A DNA stretch of 64,000 nucleotides from Cellulomonas terrae (GTDB lineage: Bacteria; Actinomycetota; Actinomycetes; Actinomycetales; Cellulomonadaceae). The notes under the pieces are model-generated. The model was not told where the DNA came from. It did not search any database and saw only the letters and a program-made list of their open reading frames with translations. Of this stretch, positions 7,842 through 16,495 are shown in pieces. Position numbers and translations under genes: made by a program. Every line of letters starts with the position of its first letter. Position 1 is the first letter of the stretch. The stretch spans positions 94,991 to 158,990 of the forward strand of contig NZ_BJWH01000008.1 in NCBI RefSeq assembly GCF_007990265.1, written 5' to 3'.

Positions 7842-8186
7842 GTGACCTCGTCCGAGCCGCCCCAGCCTGCGCCGGCCCGTCGGTCCCGGCGCGCGGTCCG
7901 GCACGCGGGGACGGTCGGCGGCGACGACGCGAACCTCGTCTCGACACACCCGGCGCTCGGGACCGACACGCCTCGGCCCGAGGCGGGCGCCGGCGACACC
8001 CGCGCGACGGAGGCTTCGCGTGACGCCCCTGGCCGGCCGGGCGACCCCCGGCCGGGGACCGGGCAGCCCGCGCGCGAGCCGGTGGTCGCGACGCGCAGTG
8101 CCGACGACTCCGACGTCGGGTGGGGCGACCGCGAGGGCGGTTCCAACGACGACCGGCTGCACCAGGACAAGCCGCCGCACTGGTAG
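7842..8186 (+). CDS. Small disordered hypothetical protein
   Basis: The 114-residue product is rich in Pro, Arg, Asp, Gly and Thr, has no signal, membrane segment or known domain, and ends with an acidic-aromatic stretch (SDVGWGD, then LHQDKPPHW). The tail looks more constrained than the rest. GTG 7842 was chosen because the frame has the usual third-position GC bias from there and the next gene follows with its own Shine-Dalgarno. Function unknown. Confidence 0.6.
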   Translation: MTSSEPPQPAPARRSRRAVRHAGTVGGDDANLVSTHPALGTDTPRPEAGAGDTRATEASRDAPGRPGDPRPGTGQPAREPVVATRSADDSDVGWGDREGGSNDDRLHQDKPPHW

Positions 8187-8264
8187 CCGTCCCGGGCCGA
8201 TGTCAGACCCGTGCGAGACGATCGCCGGGCTGCCGACCACCGCACCACCCGAAGGAGACGCTCC

Positions 8265-8846
8265 ATGGCCGAGGTCCTGCTCTTCCACCATGCCCAGGGA
8301 CTCACATCCGGTGTCCGTGACTTCGCGGACACGCTCCGGGCCGCCGGTCACACCGTGCACGTGCCGGACCTGTTCGACGGGCACACGTTCGAGGACATCG
8401 AGTCGGGTCTCGCGTACGCCGGCGAGGTCGGCTTCCCGACCGTGCTCGGGCGGGGGCAGGCCACGGTCGACACCCTGCCCGAGGGGCTCGTGTACGCCGG
8501 CTTCTCGCTCGGCGTCCTGCCGGCGCAGATGCTCGCCCAGACGCGCCCCGGTGCGAAGGGTGCGCTGTTCTTCCACTCGTGCGTGCCGACCTCGGAGTTC
8601 GACAGCCCGTGGCCGAAGGGCGTGCCCGTGCAGATCCACGGCATGGACGCCGACCCGTTCTTCGCCGGAGAGGGCGACATCGACGCCGCCCGTGCGCTGG
8701 TGAAGGAGGCCCCCGAGGACGCGGAGCTCTTCGTCTACCCGGGCGAGGAGCACCTGTTCGCCGACAGCAGCCTGTCGTCGTACGACCCCGAGGCAGCGCA
8801 GCTCCTGACGGAACGCACGCTCGCGTTCCTCTCCGCGATCCGGTAG
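8265..8846 (+). CDS. Dienelactone hydrolase family alpha/beta hydrolase
   Basis: The 193-residue cytoplasmic hydrolase starts at an ATG with the Shine-Dalgarno AAGGAG (8252-8257). Strand beta-1 reads EVLLFHHAQG. The nucleophile elbow is GFSLGV with Ser81 where dienelactone hydrolases usually have Cys in GxCxGG. The acid is probably in HGMDADPFF (Asp128/130) and the base is His163 in GEEHLF. This makes it a DLH-fold serine hydrolase of unknown substrate. It converges on mscL across a palindromic repeat. Confidence 0.85.
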   Translation: MAEVLLFHHAQGLTSGVRDFADTLRAAGHTVHVPDLFDGHTFEDIESGLAYAGEVGFPTVLGRGQATVDTLPEGLVYAGFSLGVLPAQMLAQTRPGAKGALFFHSCVPTSEFDSPWPKGVPVQIHGMDADPFFAGEGDIDAARALVKEAPEDAELFVYPGEEHLFADSSLSSYDPEAAQLLTERTLAFLSAIR

Positions 8847-8892
8847 CGGCGCCACCCGGCCGGTCCGCCCGGTCGGTCCCACCCGGACGCCA

Positions 8893-8911
8893 CCGCCCGC
8901 CGGATGGGCGG
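8893..8911. repeat. Small inverted repeat between converging genes
   Basis: CCGCCC (8893-8898) and GGGCGG (8906-8911) form a 6-bp stem with a 7-nt loop, directly before the larger palindrome at 8913. Confidence 0.4.
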
Positions 8912-8912
8912 G

Positions 8913-8964
8913 ACCAAGCCATGGGTGCCGTGGCGGTCCTGCTGCACGTCACCGATGGCTTGTT
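8913..8964. repeat. 52-bp imperfect palindrome, copy 1 (also a plausible bidirectional terminator)
   Basis: CAAGCCATGGGTG (8915-8927) pairs with CACCGATGGCTTG (8950-8962) with one mismatch, and an inner CGTG/CACG pair extends the stem. It lies between the converging hydrolase and mscL genes. A 52-bp element with similar arms (ACCAAGCC, then GTCAC and GGCTTG) sits between rsmI and cydB at 25266-25317, which suggests a dispersed palindromic repeat. Confidence 0.5.
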
Positions 8965-8978
8965 CGTCGTGCGGGGCG

Positions 8979-9563
8979 TCAGCTGGGTCGCGGGGCGGCC
9001 GGGCCCGGGGGGATCGACGGCGGCAGGTCGGGGTCTGTCGGCGGCTGTCCGGTGCCGGCCCCGGAGACGGTGCCGGTCGCTCCGCCCGTCCCGGCGTCGT
9101 TGACGATCGCCGGGCTGAGGCGGTTGGCCAGCAGGTCGCGGATCTCCTGCAGCAGCAGGATGTCCTCGCTCGGGGCAGCGGGTTCCTCCTCCTCGCCCTT
9201 CTTGCGGCGCGCGGCCAGGGCGTTCAACGGCAGCACGATGAAGAAGTAGACGGCCGCGGCGGTGAACAGGAAGAGGATCAGCGCCTGCAGGATCACGCCG
9301 AACGAGAAGAGGGCGTCGTTGACCTCGAACGACAGTACCTCGCTCATGTCCGGCTGACCGAAGATCGCCGCGATGAGCGGTCCGATGAGTCCCTCGACGA
9401 TCGACGCCACGACCGCGCCGAACGCCGCACCGATGACCACGCCGACGGCGAGCTCGATCGCGTTCCCGCGGGAGATGAAGTCCTTGAACCCCTGGAGCAC
9501 CTTCGCGGTGCCCTTCACGCCTTGTCGTGCGCCGTTGATCCCGGAGCTGAGTCGGTCGGTCAC
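8979..9563 (-). CDS. mscL: Large-conductance mechanosensitive channel MscL
   Basis: The 194-residue protein has the MscL hallmark GFKDFISRGNAIELAVGVVI in the N-terminal amphipathic helix and TM1, then the pore-lining FGAVV, a short periplasmic loop and TM2 (LFLFTAAAVYFFIVLPLN) followed by a basic-acidic RRKKGEEEE. It forms a pentameric channel that releases solutes on hypo-osmotic shock. The C-terminal tail beyond the helical bundle is a 50-residue Gly/Thr/Pro-rich extension. The GTG start has GAGGGGG upstream. It lies downstream of the SAF-domain gene on the same strand. Confidence 0.97.
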   Translation of the reverse strand: MTDRLSSGINGARQGVKGTAKVLQGFKDFISRGNAIELAVGVVIGAAFGAVVASIVEGLIGPLIAAIFGQPDMSEVLSFEVNDALFSFGVILQALILFLFTAAAVYFFIVLPLNALAARRKKGEEEEPAAPSEDILLLQEIRDLLANRLSPAIVNDAGTGGATGTVSGAGTGQPPTDPDLPPSIPPGPAAPRPS

Positions 9564-9626
9564 GTTGCCCCCTCGGGGTGGATGTGGGTAGCCGGCGACC
9601 CCCGGACAGGGTCTCCGGACGGTCGA

Positions 9627-10310
9627 TCATGGCACGACGACCGCCGAGAGCAACGAGGATGCGGCGGCGCCGGCGAGCGCAGGCGCTTCGTCCGGGGACA
9701 CGGCGAGCAGCACCGGGACGGAGTCGTCACCGGAGCCGCCGAGGGCCAGCGCGCTCTGCTCGGGCGAGGCCCGACGGGCCACCGGCAGGACGAGTGCCCT
9801 CGTCGCGACCACCCCACCGGGCCCGCCCTCCGGGGTGGCGGCCAGCACGTCGACCCGCATCCCGGGCGAGAGCAGATCGGCGACGGCCGGGTCGGCGAAC
9901 CGGACGGTCGCGACCACGGTGCCGGGCGGTCCACGCACGTCGTCGTCGACGAGCAGACCCGGCAGCACGGGCGTCCCCACCGCGAGCGGGACGGCCGTGG
10001 ACGCGTCGGCGACCTCGTCGAGGTCCGTCAGTGCCCCGTCGGGGACGGCCGCGACGGGGAACCGGACCAGCCGCACGTCTGCGCCGGTCAGCGGGGTTCC
10101 CGCGGCGAGTGCGCGCGCCGCGACCAGCACGGGGCTGGTCGGTGGGTCGGCCGGGCGCAGTGCCTGCACCGTGCCCGCGGCGGCGAGCCCGAGGAACACC
10201 GCGGCGACGGCGAACCGGGTGCGCCACAGGGTGGCGCGCAGGGCCAGGGTGAACGGTCGTCGGCGGTGAGGGAGGGGCGGCGGCCGACCGGCGAGCAGGT
10301 GCGGGTGCAT
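9627..10310 (-). CDS. SAF-domain protein, Flp pilus CpaB/RcpC-like
   Basis: The 227-residue protein has a basic N-terminus, one membrane segment (about 35-52) and a SAF domain (VAARALAAGTPLTGADVRL, then VPLAVGTPVLPGLL) like CpaB, which supports the Flp pilus secretin in proteobacteria. No other pilus gene is near, and in actinobacteria this gene often stands alone between fmdB and mscL, as here. The role is therefore open; the external domain probably binds glycan or wall. Confidence 0.8.
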   Translation of the reverse strand: MHPHLLAGRPPPLPHRRRPFTLALRATLWRTRFAVAAVFLGLAAAGTVQALRPADPPTSPVLVAARALAAGTPLTGADVRLVRFPVAAVPDGALTDLDEVADASTAVPLAVGTPVLPGLLVDDDVRGPPGTVVATVRFADPAVADLLSPGMRVDVLAATPEGGPGGVVATRALVLPVARRASPEQSALALGGSGDDSVPVLLAVSPDEAPALAGAAASSLLSAVVVP

Positions 10311-10531
10311 GACGACCGACGCTAGGCGCGTCGGCCCGGGAAGCCCGGCCGGACCTGACGGGACGTGGACAAGCCCTTACTGGGCCGGGCTGAGGGCGGC
10401 TCGGCACCCCCCGAGCCTCACGTCCTCCGCGACGTCCGCACTCCGACAGGGCGGGACCCGCCCGAGTGTCGCGGGACGAGATCGGCGCCCCCACCCGCAG
10501 GTGACGGCGCCGAGGGCTCAGAGGGCGGGGG

Positions 10532-10858
10532 TCAGGACGAGGCCGCGGGCTTCGCTGCCGGGGCCGGGGAGGACGACGTCGACGACGACGTGCTGGAGCT
10601 CGACGAGGTCGAGGTCGAGGTCGACGCAGGAGTCGCGGCGGCCGTCGACGCGGCGGGGCTCAGGGCGGTCGACTTCGCTCCGGCGCGGGCGTTGTTGCGG
10701 TAGAAGCCCGAGCCCTTGAACACGACGCCGACGGAGGAGAAGACCTTGCGCAGGCGGCCCTCGCACTCGGGGCAGACGCTCAGCGAGTCGTCGCTGAACG
10801 ACTGCACGATCTCGAAGGCGTGACCGCATGCCGTGCAGGCGTAGGCGTAGGTGGGCAC
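10532..10858 (-). CDS. FmdB-family zinc-ribbon protein
   Basis: The 108-residue protein starts PTYAYACTACGHAF. Two CxxC pairs (CTAC and CPEC) form a putative regulatory zinc ribbon, followed by VFSSVGVVFKGSGFYRNN. The last 50 residues are a low-complexity Ser/Thr/Ala/Pro tail. I chose GTG 10858 over a longer frame because the family begins with PTY and GGGAGA lies 7 nt upstream. Function is unknown beyond metal binding. Confidence 0.88.
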   Translation of the reverse strand: MPTYAYACTACGHAFEIVQSFSDDSLSVCPECEGRLRKVFSSVGVVFKGSGFYRNNARAGAKSTALSPAASTAAATPASTSTSTSSSSSTSSSTSSSPAPAAKPAASS

Positions 10859-11001
10859 TGGGGGTCTCCCGGGGTCGGAAAGGTCTGGCACTCGCGTGGT
10901 CCGAGTGCCAATCGTAACGGTTCGGCCGCGCCGAGCATTCCGCGCGTCCGCGCCGGGCGCTTCGACAGCCGGAGGCGGGGCGGCAAAGTACCCTCCGAAG
11001 C

Positions 11002-13569
11002 GTGTCTCGTCGTCGCCTCGTCCGTCTCGCCCTGACCACCGTCGCCGCGGTGGTCGTCGTCGCCCTCGTCGCGGTGATGGTCACGGCGGTGATCGTCGTG
11101 CGCCGGCCGTTGCCGGAGGTCTCGGGGGAGCAGCAGCTGCCGGGGCTCGACGCCGAGGTGACGGTCACGCGCGACGACCGGGGCGTCCCGACGATCACGG
11201 CGACGACGGCGCAGGACCTGTTCCGGGCGCAGGGGTACGTGGCCGCGCAGGACCGCTTCTTCGAGATGGACTACCGCCGGCACGTGACGTCGGGGCGGCT
11301 GTCGGAGCTCGTCGGCGAGAACCCCGACGCGCTCGCCGCGGACAAGGTGATCCGCACGTTCGGCTGGCGTCGGGTGGCCGAGCAGGAGTGGGGTCTGCTG
11401 GAGCAGAGCACGCGCGACGCCCTCCAGGCCTACGCGGACGGCGTCAACGCCTACCTCGACGGCCGGGACCCGGGCGCGATCGCGGTCGAGTACTCGGTCC
11501 TCGGCGTGCGGCTGAACGTCAGCGCGCCGGCGGCGTGGGACCCGATCGACTCGCTCGCGTGGCTGAAGGCGATGGCGTGGGACCTGCGCGGCAACTACGA
11601 CGCGGAGCTCGAGCGTGCCGCGTCGTTCTCGACGATCGGCGACGTCGCGCGCGTCGACGAGCTGTTCCCGGCCTACCCGCAGGACCTGAACCTGCCCATC
11701 CTCACGGCGGCGGACCTGCCCGCGACGGCCGCGCAGCAGGCGTCCGCGTCGACGACGCCGCTCGACCTCGACAGCGCCGACCTCCAGGCGGCGATGACGT
11801 CGGCCGCTGCCGCGCTGGACGCCGTGCCGCACCTCATGGGCGACGGCGAGGGCGTGGGCTCCAACTCGTGGGTGGTCTCCGGCGCGCTCACCGAGTCGGG
11901 CAAGCCGCTGCTGGCCAACGACCCGCACCTGGGCATCTCCGCGCCGGGCATCTGGGAGCAGATCGGGCTGCGCTGCGACGAGGTCTCCGCGCAGTGCCCG
12001 TACGACGTCACGGGCTTCGCGTTCGCGGGCATGCCCGGCGTCGTCATCGGCCACAACGCCTCGCTCGCGTGGGGGCTGACGAACCTCGGCGCCGACGTGA
12101 CGGACTTCTTCCTCGAGCGCGTCGACGAGGACACCACCCGCCGCGACGGCGCCGAGTCGCCGATCACGGAGCGCGTCGAGGTGATCCACGTCAACGGGGG
12201 TGACGACGTCGAGCTGACGGTCCGGGAGTCGGTGCACGGCCCGCTGGTGTCCGAGGTCCTGGACCTCGAGGGCGTCGGCACCGCACCGGTCCCGGAGGAC
12301 GCGCCCGGTCGCCGGTTCGAGGTCGCCCTCGGCTGGACCGCCCTGCAGCCGGGCCGGACCATGGACGCGGTGCTGGCGATGAACGTCGCCGAGGACGCCG
12401 CGGACATCCAGGCGGCCGCCGCGCTGTTCGACGTGCCGTCGCAGAACATCGTCTTCGCGACGACGGACGGCCACATCGGCTACCAGGCGCCGGGTCGCAT
12501 CCCGGTCCGCGCGAACGTCGCCGGTGGTCCGGTCCCGTCGGACGGCACCTGGCCGCGGCCGGGCTGGGACAGCAGGTACGAGTGGCAGGGCTTCGTCGAC
12601 GCGGCCGCCATGCCGCGTGCGCTGGACCCCGTCGAGGGTTTCATCGTCACCGCCAACCAGGCCGTCACCCCGGCCGGCGTGGGCCCGTTCCTCACCGACG
12701 ACTGGGACTACGGCTACCGCGCGCAGCGGATCCGGGAGCTCCTCACGGACGCCGTGTCGGACGGCAAGGTCGGCGTCGCGGACATGGGCCGGATCCAGGT
12801 CGACAAGCACAGCCCGTACGCGGACGTGCTGGTCCCCGTGCTGCTGTCGCTCGACATCGACGACTCGTTCTACGACGACGGTCAGGAGCTGCTGCGGACC
12901 TGGGACCGCGTGCAGTCGGTGGACTCGGCGGCGGCGGCGTACTTCGCGGCGGTCTGGGCGGACATCCTGGCGTCCGCCTTCGCGGACGACCTCCCCGACG
13001 GGTACGGGCCCTCGGGCGGCTCGCGGTGGCTCGAGGTGGTCCGCCGGCTGGTCGACGAGCCCGCGTCGCCCTGGTGGGACGACAAGTCGACGCCCGGTGT
13101 GGTGGAGGGCCGCGACGAGGTGCTGACCCGCGCGATGGTCGCCGCCCGTCGCGAGCTGACCGCGGCGCTGGGCCGCGAGGCGACGGACTGGCGCTGGGGT
13201 CAGCTGCACCCCGCCGCACCCGAGCACCCCGTGCTCGGCGGGACGTCGCTGCCCGGCGTGGTCCGGAACCTCGTCAACCCCGACCCGGTGGCCGTCGGCG
13301 GGGGGTCCTCGATCGTGGACGCCACCGCCTGGAACGCCAGCTCCGGCTCGTTCGCCGTGACCGCGGCTCCCTCGATGCGCATGGTCGTCGACCTGGGCGA
13401 CCTCGACGCGTCGACGTGGGTGACGCTGACCGGCGCGTCAGGCCACCCGGCGAGCGTGCACTACGCCGACCAGCTCGGTCCGTGGTCGCGCGGCGAGACG
13501 TTCCCGTGGCCGTTCACGCAGGCCGCGACCGAGGCGGACGCCCGCGACCGGCTCACCTTCACGCCGTGA
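11002..13569 (+). CDS. Penicillin acylase family (Ntn-hydrolase) membrane-anchored amidase
   Basis: The 855-residue protein has an N-terminal membrane anchor (about 9-33). A typical acylase alpha-chain start (GVPTITATTAQDLFRAQGYV) follows, then a spacer and the autocatalytic junction GVGSNSW, where Ser287 would become the N-terminal nucleophile of the beta chain. NDPHL and the later GFIVTANQAV fit the family. It is processed into two chains and acts outside the membrane on amide substrates such as acyl-homoserine lactones or beta-lactams; the substrate is not predictable. TACCCT at 10989-10994 suggests a leaderless GTG start. Its 3' end overlaps the converging folate gene by 11 bp. Confidence 0.93.
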   Translation: MSRRRLVRLALTTVAAVVVVALVAVMVTAVIVVRRPLPEVSGEQQLPGLDAEVTVTRDDRGVPTITATTAQDLFRAQGYVAAQDRFFEMDYRRHVTSGRLSELVGENPDALAADKVIRTFGWRRVAEQEWGLLEQSTRDALQAYADGVNAYLDGRDPGAIAVEYSVLGVRLNVSAPAAWDPIDSLAWLKAMAWDLRGNYDAELERAASFSTIGDVARVDELFPAYPQDLNLPILTAADLPATAAQQASASTTPLDLDSADLQAAMTSAAAALDAVPHLMGDGEGVGSNSWVVSGALTESGKPLLANDPHLGISAPGIWEQIGLRCDEVSAQCPYDVTGFAFAGMPGVVIGHNASLAWGLTNLGADVTDFFLERVDEDTTRRDGAESPITERVEVIHVNGGDDVELTVRESVHGPLVSEVLDLEGVGTAPVPEDAPGRRFEVALGWTALQPGRTMDAVLAMNVAEDAADIQAAAALFDVPSQNIVFATTDGHIGYQAPGRIPVRANVAGGPVPSDGTWPRPGWDSRYEWQGFVDAAAMPRALDPVEGFIVTANQAVTPAGVGPFLTDDWDYGYRAQRIRELLTDAVSDGKVGVADMGRIQVDKHSPYADVLVPVLLSLDIDDSFYDDGQELLRTWDRVQSVDSAAAAYFAAVWADILASAFADDLPDGYGPSGGSRWLEVVRRLVDEPASPWWDDKSTPGVVEGRDEVLTRAMVAARRELTAALGREATDWRWGQLHPAAPEHPVLGGTSLPGVVRNLVNPDPVAVGGGSSIVDATAWNASSGSFAVTAAPSMRMVVDLGDLDASTWVTLTGASGHPASVHYADQLGPWSRGETFPWPFTQAATEADARDRLTFTP

Positions 13570-14197
13570 TGAGGTGCCACTCCAGCGGCGTGGCGACCGC
13601 GTCGACCAGGCGGTCGTGGCGTTCGCGGGGCAGCGGGCGCCGCGCCGCGTCGTAGAGCTCCTCGGGGAACACCAGCGCGACGACGGGGGCCCCCGGCCGC
13701 AGGTGCTCGAGCGCCCGGTCGTACCAGCCGCCGCCCTGACCGAGTCGTGCACCCGTGGTGTCGACGGCCAGCGCGGGGGCGATCACGACGTCGGCGTCGG
13801 CGAGCGCCGCCGCGCCGAGCGTGGGACCACCGGGCTCCGGCGGGCGGCCCGGGGCGCGCTCGCGCAGGTCGTCGGGGCCGGCGTACTCGGCCCACTCGCG
13901 CTGCAGCCCGCTGCCCAGCACCGGCAGGAGGAGGCGGACGCCGCGCGCCGCGAGGGCCTCGAGCAGCGGACCGGTGCCGGGCTCGGTGACGCGGGACGCG
14001 TACACGGAGGCGCAGGTGGCGTCGGCGACCGCGGGGATGGTGAGCACGACGTCGGCGAGTGCGTGGGCGGCCGCCTCGCGCTGCCGGACCGAGCGGATCT
14101 TGCGCGCGTCGCGGATGGCCACCCGGAGCCGTTCCTTGACGTCCTCGACCTCGTCCCCCTCGGACACGCGCGGATACGGCTGGGCGACGCTGCTCAT
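13559..14197 (-). CDS. 5-formyltetrahydrofolate cyclo-ligase
   Basis: The 212-residue enzyme makes 5,10-methenyl-THF from 5-formyl-THF with ATP. Motifs are the N-terminal RxxxxxR region with RQREAAAHAL, a central LPVLGSGLQREWAEY, and the C-terminal phosphate-binding RLGQGGGWYDR. I took the ATG at 14197 because family members begin about 20 residues before KERLRVAIRDARK. It is divergent from galU, the order seen around galU in mycobacteria. Confidence 0.93.
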   Translation of the reverse strand: MSSVAQPYPRVSEGDEVEDVKERLRVAIRDARKIRSVRQREAAAHALADVVLTIPAVADATCASVYASRVTEPGTGPLLEALAARGVRLLLPVLGSGLQREWAEYAGPDDLRERAPGRPPEPGGPTLGAAALADADVVIAPALAVDTTGARLGQGGGWYDRALEHLRPGAPVVALVFPEELYDAARRPLPRERHDRLVDAVATPLEWHLITA

Positions 14198-14318
14198 GAG
14201 AACAGTGTCGCCCACCCGACGACAGCCCGACGACCGACCGAGGGATGAGTTGTGACCTCGTCCACGTGGTGACGGACACCACAGCGCAACCTCCGGAACC
14301 GCGGTTATGGTCCCTGTC

Positions 14319-15233
14319 ATGACGATCCACAAGGCAGTCATCCCCGCCGCAGGACTGGGTACCAGGTTCCTGCCCGCCACGAAGTCGACGCCCAAGGAGA
14401 TGCTCCCGGTCGTCGACAAGCCGGCCATCCAGTACGTCGTGGAGGAGGCCGTGAAGGCCGGCCTCGACGACGTGCTGCTGATCACCGGCCGGTCCAAGCG
14501 CACGCTCGCCGACCACTTCGACGCCGTGCCGGAGCTCGAGGCCGCCCTGGAGGCCAAGGGCGACCTGGAGCGGTTGGCCAAGGTCCGCGAGTCCACCGAC
14601 CTCGGTCACGTCCACTTCGTCCGCCAGGGCCAGCCGAAGGGCCTGGGCCACGCCGTGCTCCAGGCGAAGCACCACGTCGGGCAGGAGCCGTTCGCGGTCC
14701 TGCTCGGTGACGACCTGATCGACGAGCGCGACGAGCTGCTCAGCACGATGCTCGCCCTGCAGGAACGGACCGGCGGCTCGGTCATCGCCCTGCTGGAGGT
14801 CCCGCCCGCGCAGATCTCGATGTACGGCTGCGCGGCGGTCGAGGAGCTCGACGGTGCGGCCGACCCCGACCAGGTCCGCATCACCGCGCTCGTCGAGAAG
14901 CCCCCGGCGGACGAGGCCCCCAGCAACCTCGCCATCATCGGTCGCTACGTGCTGCACCCCGCGGTGTTCGAGGTGCTGGAGAACACGGCGCCCGGTCGCG
15001 GCGGCGAGATCCAGCTGACCGACGCGCTCGCGACCCTCGCCGGCCTGCCGGCGTCCGAGGGCGGCGGCGTGTACGGGGTGGTGTTCCGTGGTCGTCGCTA
15101 CGACACCGGGGACCGGCTGGACTACCTCAAGGCCGTCGTCCAGATCGCGGTGGACCGTCCCGACCTGGGGCCCGACTTCCGTGCCTGGTTGGGCGACTTC
15201 GCGGGGACTCTCGGTAAGCCGCTGTCCGACTGA
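14319..15233 (+). CDS. galU: UTP-glucose-1-phosphate uridylyltransferase
   Basis: The 304-residue enzyme makes UDP-glucose for cell-envelope glycans. The nucleotide-binding start AVIPAAGLGTRFLPATKS is followed by KEMLPVVDKPAIQYV, with metal-site LLGDDLID and the sugar-site EKPP. I chose ATG 14319 rather than 14307 because TATGGT at 14306-14311 fits a -10 box 7 nt before it. It heads the galU-glp-rimJ-glpR cluster. Confidence 0.96.
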   Translation: MTIHKAVIPAAGLGTRFLPATKSTPKEMLPVVDKPAIQYVVEEAVKAGLDDVLLITGRSKRTLADHFDAVPELEAALEAKGDLERLAKVRESTDLGHVHFVRQGQPKGLGHAVLQAKHHVGQEPFAVLLGDDLIDERDELLSTMLALQERTGGSVIALLEVPPAQISMYGCAAVEELDGAADPDQVRITALVEKPPADEAPSNLAIIGRYVLHPAVFEVLENTAPGRGGEIQLTDALATLAGLPASEGGGVYGVVFRGRRYDTGDRLDYLKAVVQIAVDRPDLGPDFRAWLGDFAGTLGKPLSD

Positions 15234-15242
15234 CCTGCTTTT

Positions 15243-15259
15243 CCGGGCACAATGCCCGG
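15243..15259 (+). promoter_or_regulatory. 7-bp hairpin abutting the glp start codon
   Basis: CCGGGCA and TGCCCGG pair perfectly around a CAA loop, and the next base is the A of the glp ATG. It may end galU transcripts or occlude glp initiation. It also overlaps a weak CACAAT -10 candidate. Confidence 0.45.
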
Positions 15260-16495
15260 ATGAGATCGGTCCAGGATCACCTCGCGGCCGTGCTGGCCTC
15301 CGTCGGACCGGTCGCACCGCTCGACGTCGTGCTCCGTGACGCCGTCGGCTGCATCCTCGCCGCCGACGTCACGGCCACGCACGACCTGCCGGCGTTCGCG
15401 CTCGCGGCGCGCGACGGGTACGCCGTCGCCGCGTACGAGACCGCGGGCGCCGGCTACGCGAGCGCCCAGTCGCTGCCCGTCGCGCACGACGTCCGGCCGG
15501 GCGCCGGTCCGCTGCGGCTGGTGCCCGGCACCGCGGTGCGGGTCGCGTCCGGTGGGGCGCTCCCGATCGGGGCCGACGCCGTCGTCCCCCTGGAGGAGAC
15601 CGACCGCGGCACGGCACGCGTCGCCATGCAGCGACCCGCCGTGCCCGGCCAGCACGTACGACCCGCCGCGTCCGACGTCCGCGCGGGCGACGTCGTGCTC
15701 GAGGCGGGGACCCGCCTGGGCGCCCGGCAGCTGGCCCTCGTCGCCTCGATGGGCCGGGGGCGGCTGCGGGTCCACCCGACGCCCCGCGTGGTGCTGCTCT
15801 CGGTCGGCGACGAGCTCGTCGAGCCCGGCACGCACGCCGACCGGTCGGGGCACGGGGTCTTCGAGACCGACGGGCACGCCCTCGAGGCCGCCGTCCGGGA
15901 CGCCGGTGCCGCGGCGGTCCGGGTCGGCATCCTCGGGGACGACCGGGCGGTCCTGCGGGAGGCCATCGAGGACCAGCTGGTCCGCGCCGACCTGCTCGTC
16001 ATCACCGGCGGCCTGTCCGAGCTGACCGACGACACGGTCAAGGACGTGCTGGCCACGATGGGCAGCGTGCGGCTGGACCAGGTCGCGATGACGCCCGGCC
16101 AGCGGCACGGGTTCGGCACCGTGGCGGACGACCTGGCCAGCGACAAGTCCGTCCCGATCTTCGCGCTCCAGGGGCACCCCGTCGCCGCGCAGGTCTCGTT
16201 CGAGGTGTTCGTCCGTCCGGCGCTGCGTGCGATGGCCGGGCACGCCGAGGTGTTCCGACCATCGGTCGCGGCCGAGGCCGTCGAGGGTTGGGTCTCCCCA
16301 CCGGGGCTGCGGCAGTTCGTGCCCGCGACCGTGCTCGGGTCCCCGGAGGAGGGCTACCGGGTGACCCCGATCGGTGACCCGTCGGCGCCGACGGTCAGCG
16401 CGCTCGCCCACGCCAACGCGCTCGCGGTGGTGGGTGAGCAGGACCTGACCGTGCACCCCGGACAGGTGATCCACTGCCTGGTCCTGGAGGGCTGA
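15260..16495 (+). CDS. glp: Gephyrin-like molybdotransferase homologue Glp (MoeA paralogue)
   Basis: The 411-residue protein has all MoeA domains: ARDGYAV, LPIGADAVVPLEE and a MoCF domain with ITGGLSELTDDTVKDVL. Two active-site motifs deviate from catalytic MoeA: TGGVSxGxxD reads TGGLSELTDD, and LPGNPVS reads LQGHPVA. The next genes are rimJ and a GlpR-like membrane protein, the context of corynebacterial Glp, a repurposed MoeA that binds FtsZ and its receptor GlpR. I therefore infer a cell-division role rather than molybdopterin insertion. Its stop overlaps the rimJ ATG by one base. Confidence 0.85.
   Translation: MRSVQDHLAAVLASVGPVAPLDVVLRDAVGCILAADVTATHDLPAFALAARDGYAVAAYETAGAGYASAQSLPVAHDVRPGAGPLRLVPGTAVRVASGGALPIGADAVVPLEETDRGTARVAMQRPAVPGQHVRPAASDVRAGDVVLEAGTRLGARQLALVASMGRGRLRVHPTPRVVLLSVGDELVEPGTHADRSGHGVFETDGHALEAAVRDAGAAAVRVGILGDDRAVLREAIEDQLVRADLLVITGGLSELTDDTVKDVLATMGSVRLDQVAMTPGQRHGFGTVADDLASDKSVPIFALQGHPVAAQVSFEVFVRPALRAMAGHAEVFRPSVAAEAVEGWVSPPGLRQFVPATVLGSPEEGYRVTPIGDPSAPTVSALAHANALAVVGEQDLTVHPGQVIHCLVLEG

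Noticed and set aside
15260..16495. Annotation as a catalytic molybdopterin molybdotransferase MoeA
   Set aside because: Active-site motifs deviate and the gene context is that of the Glp-GlpR division system; kept as a MoeA paralogue.
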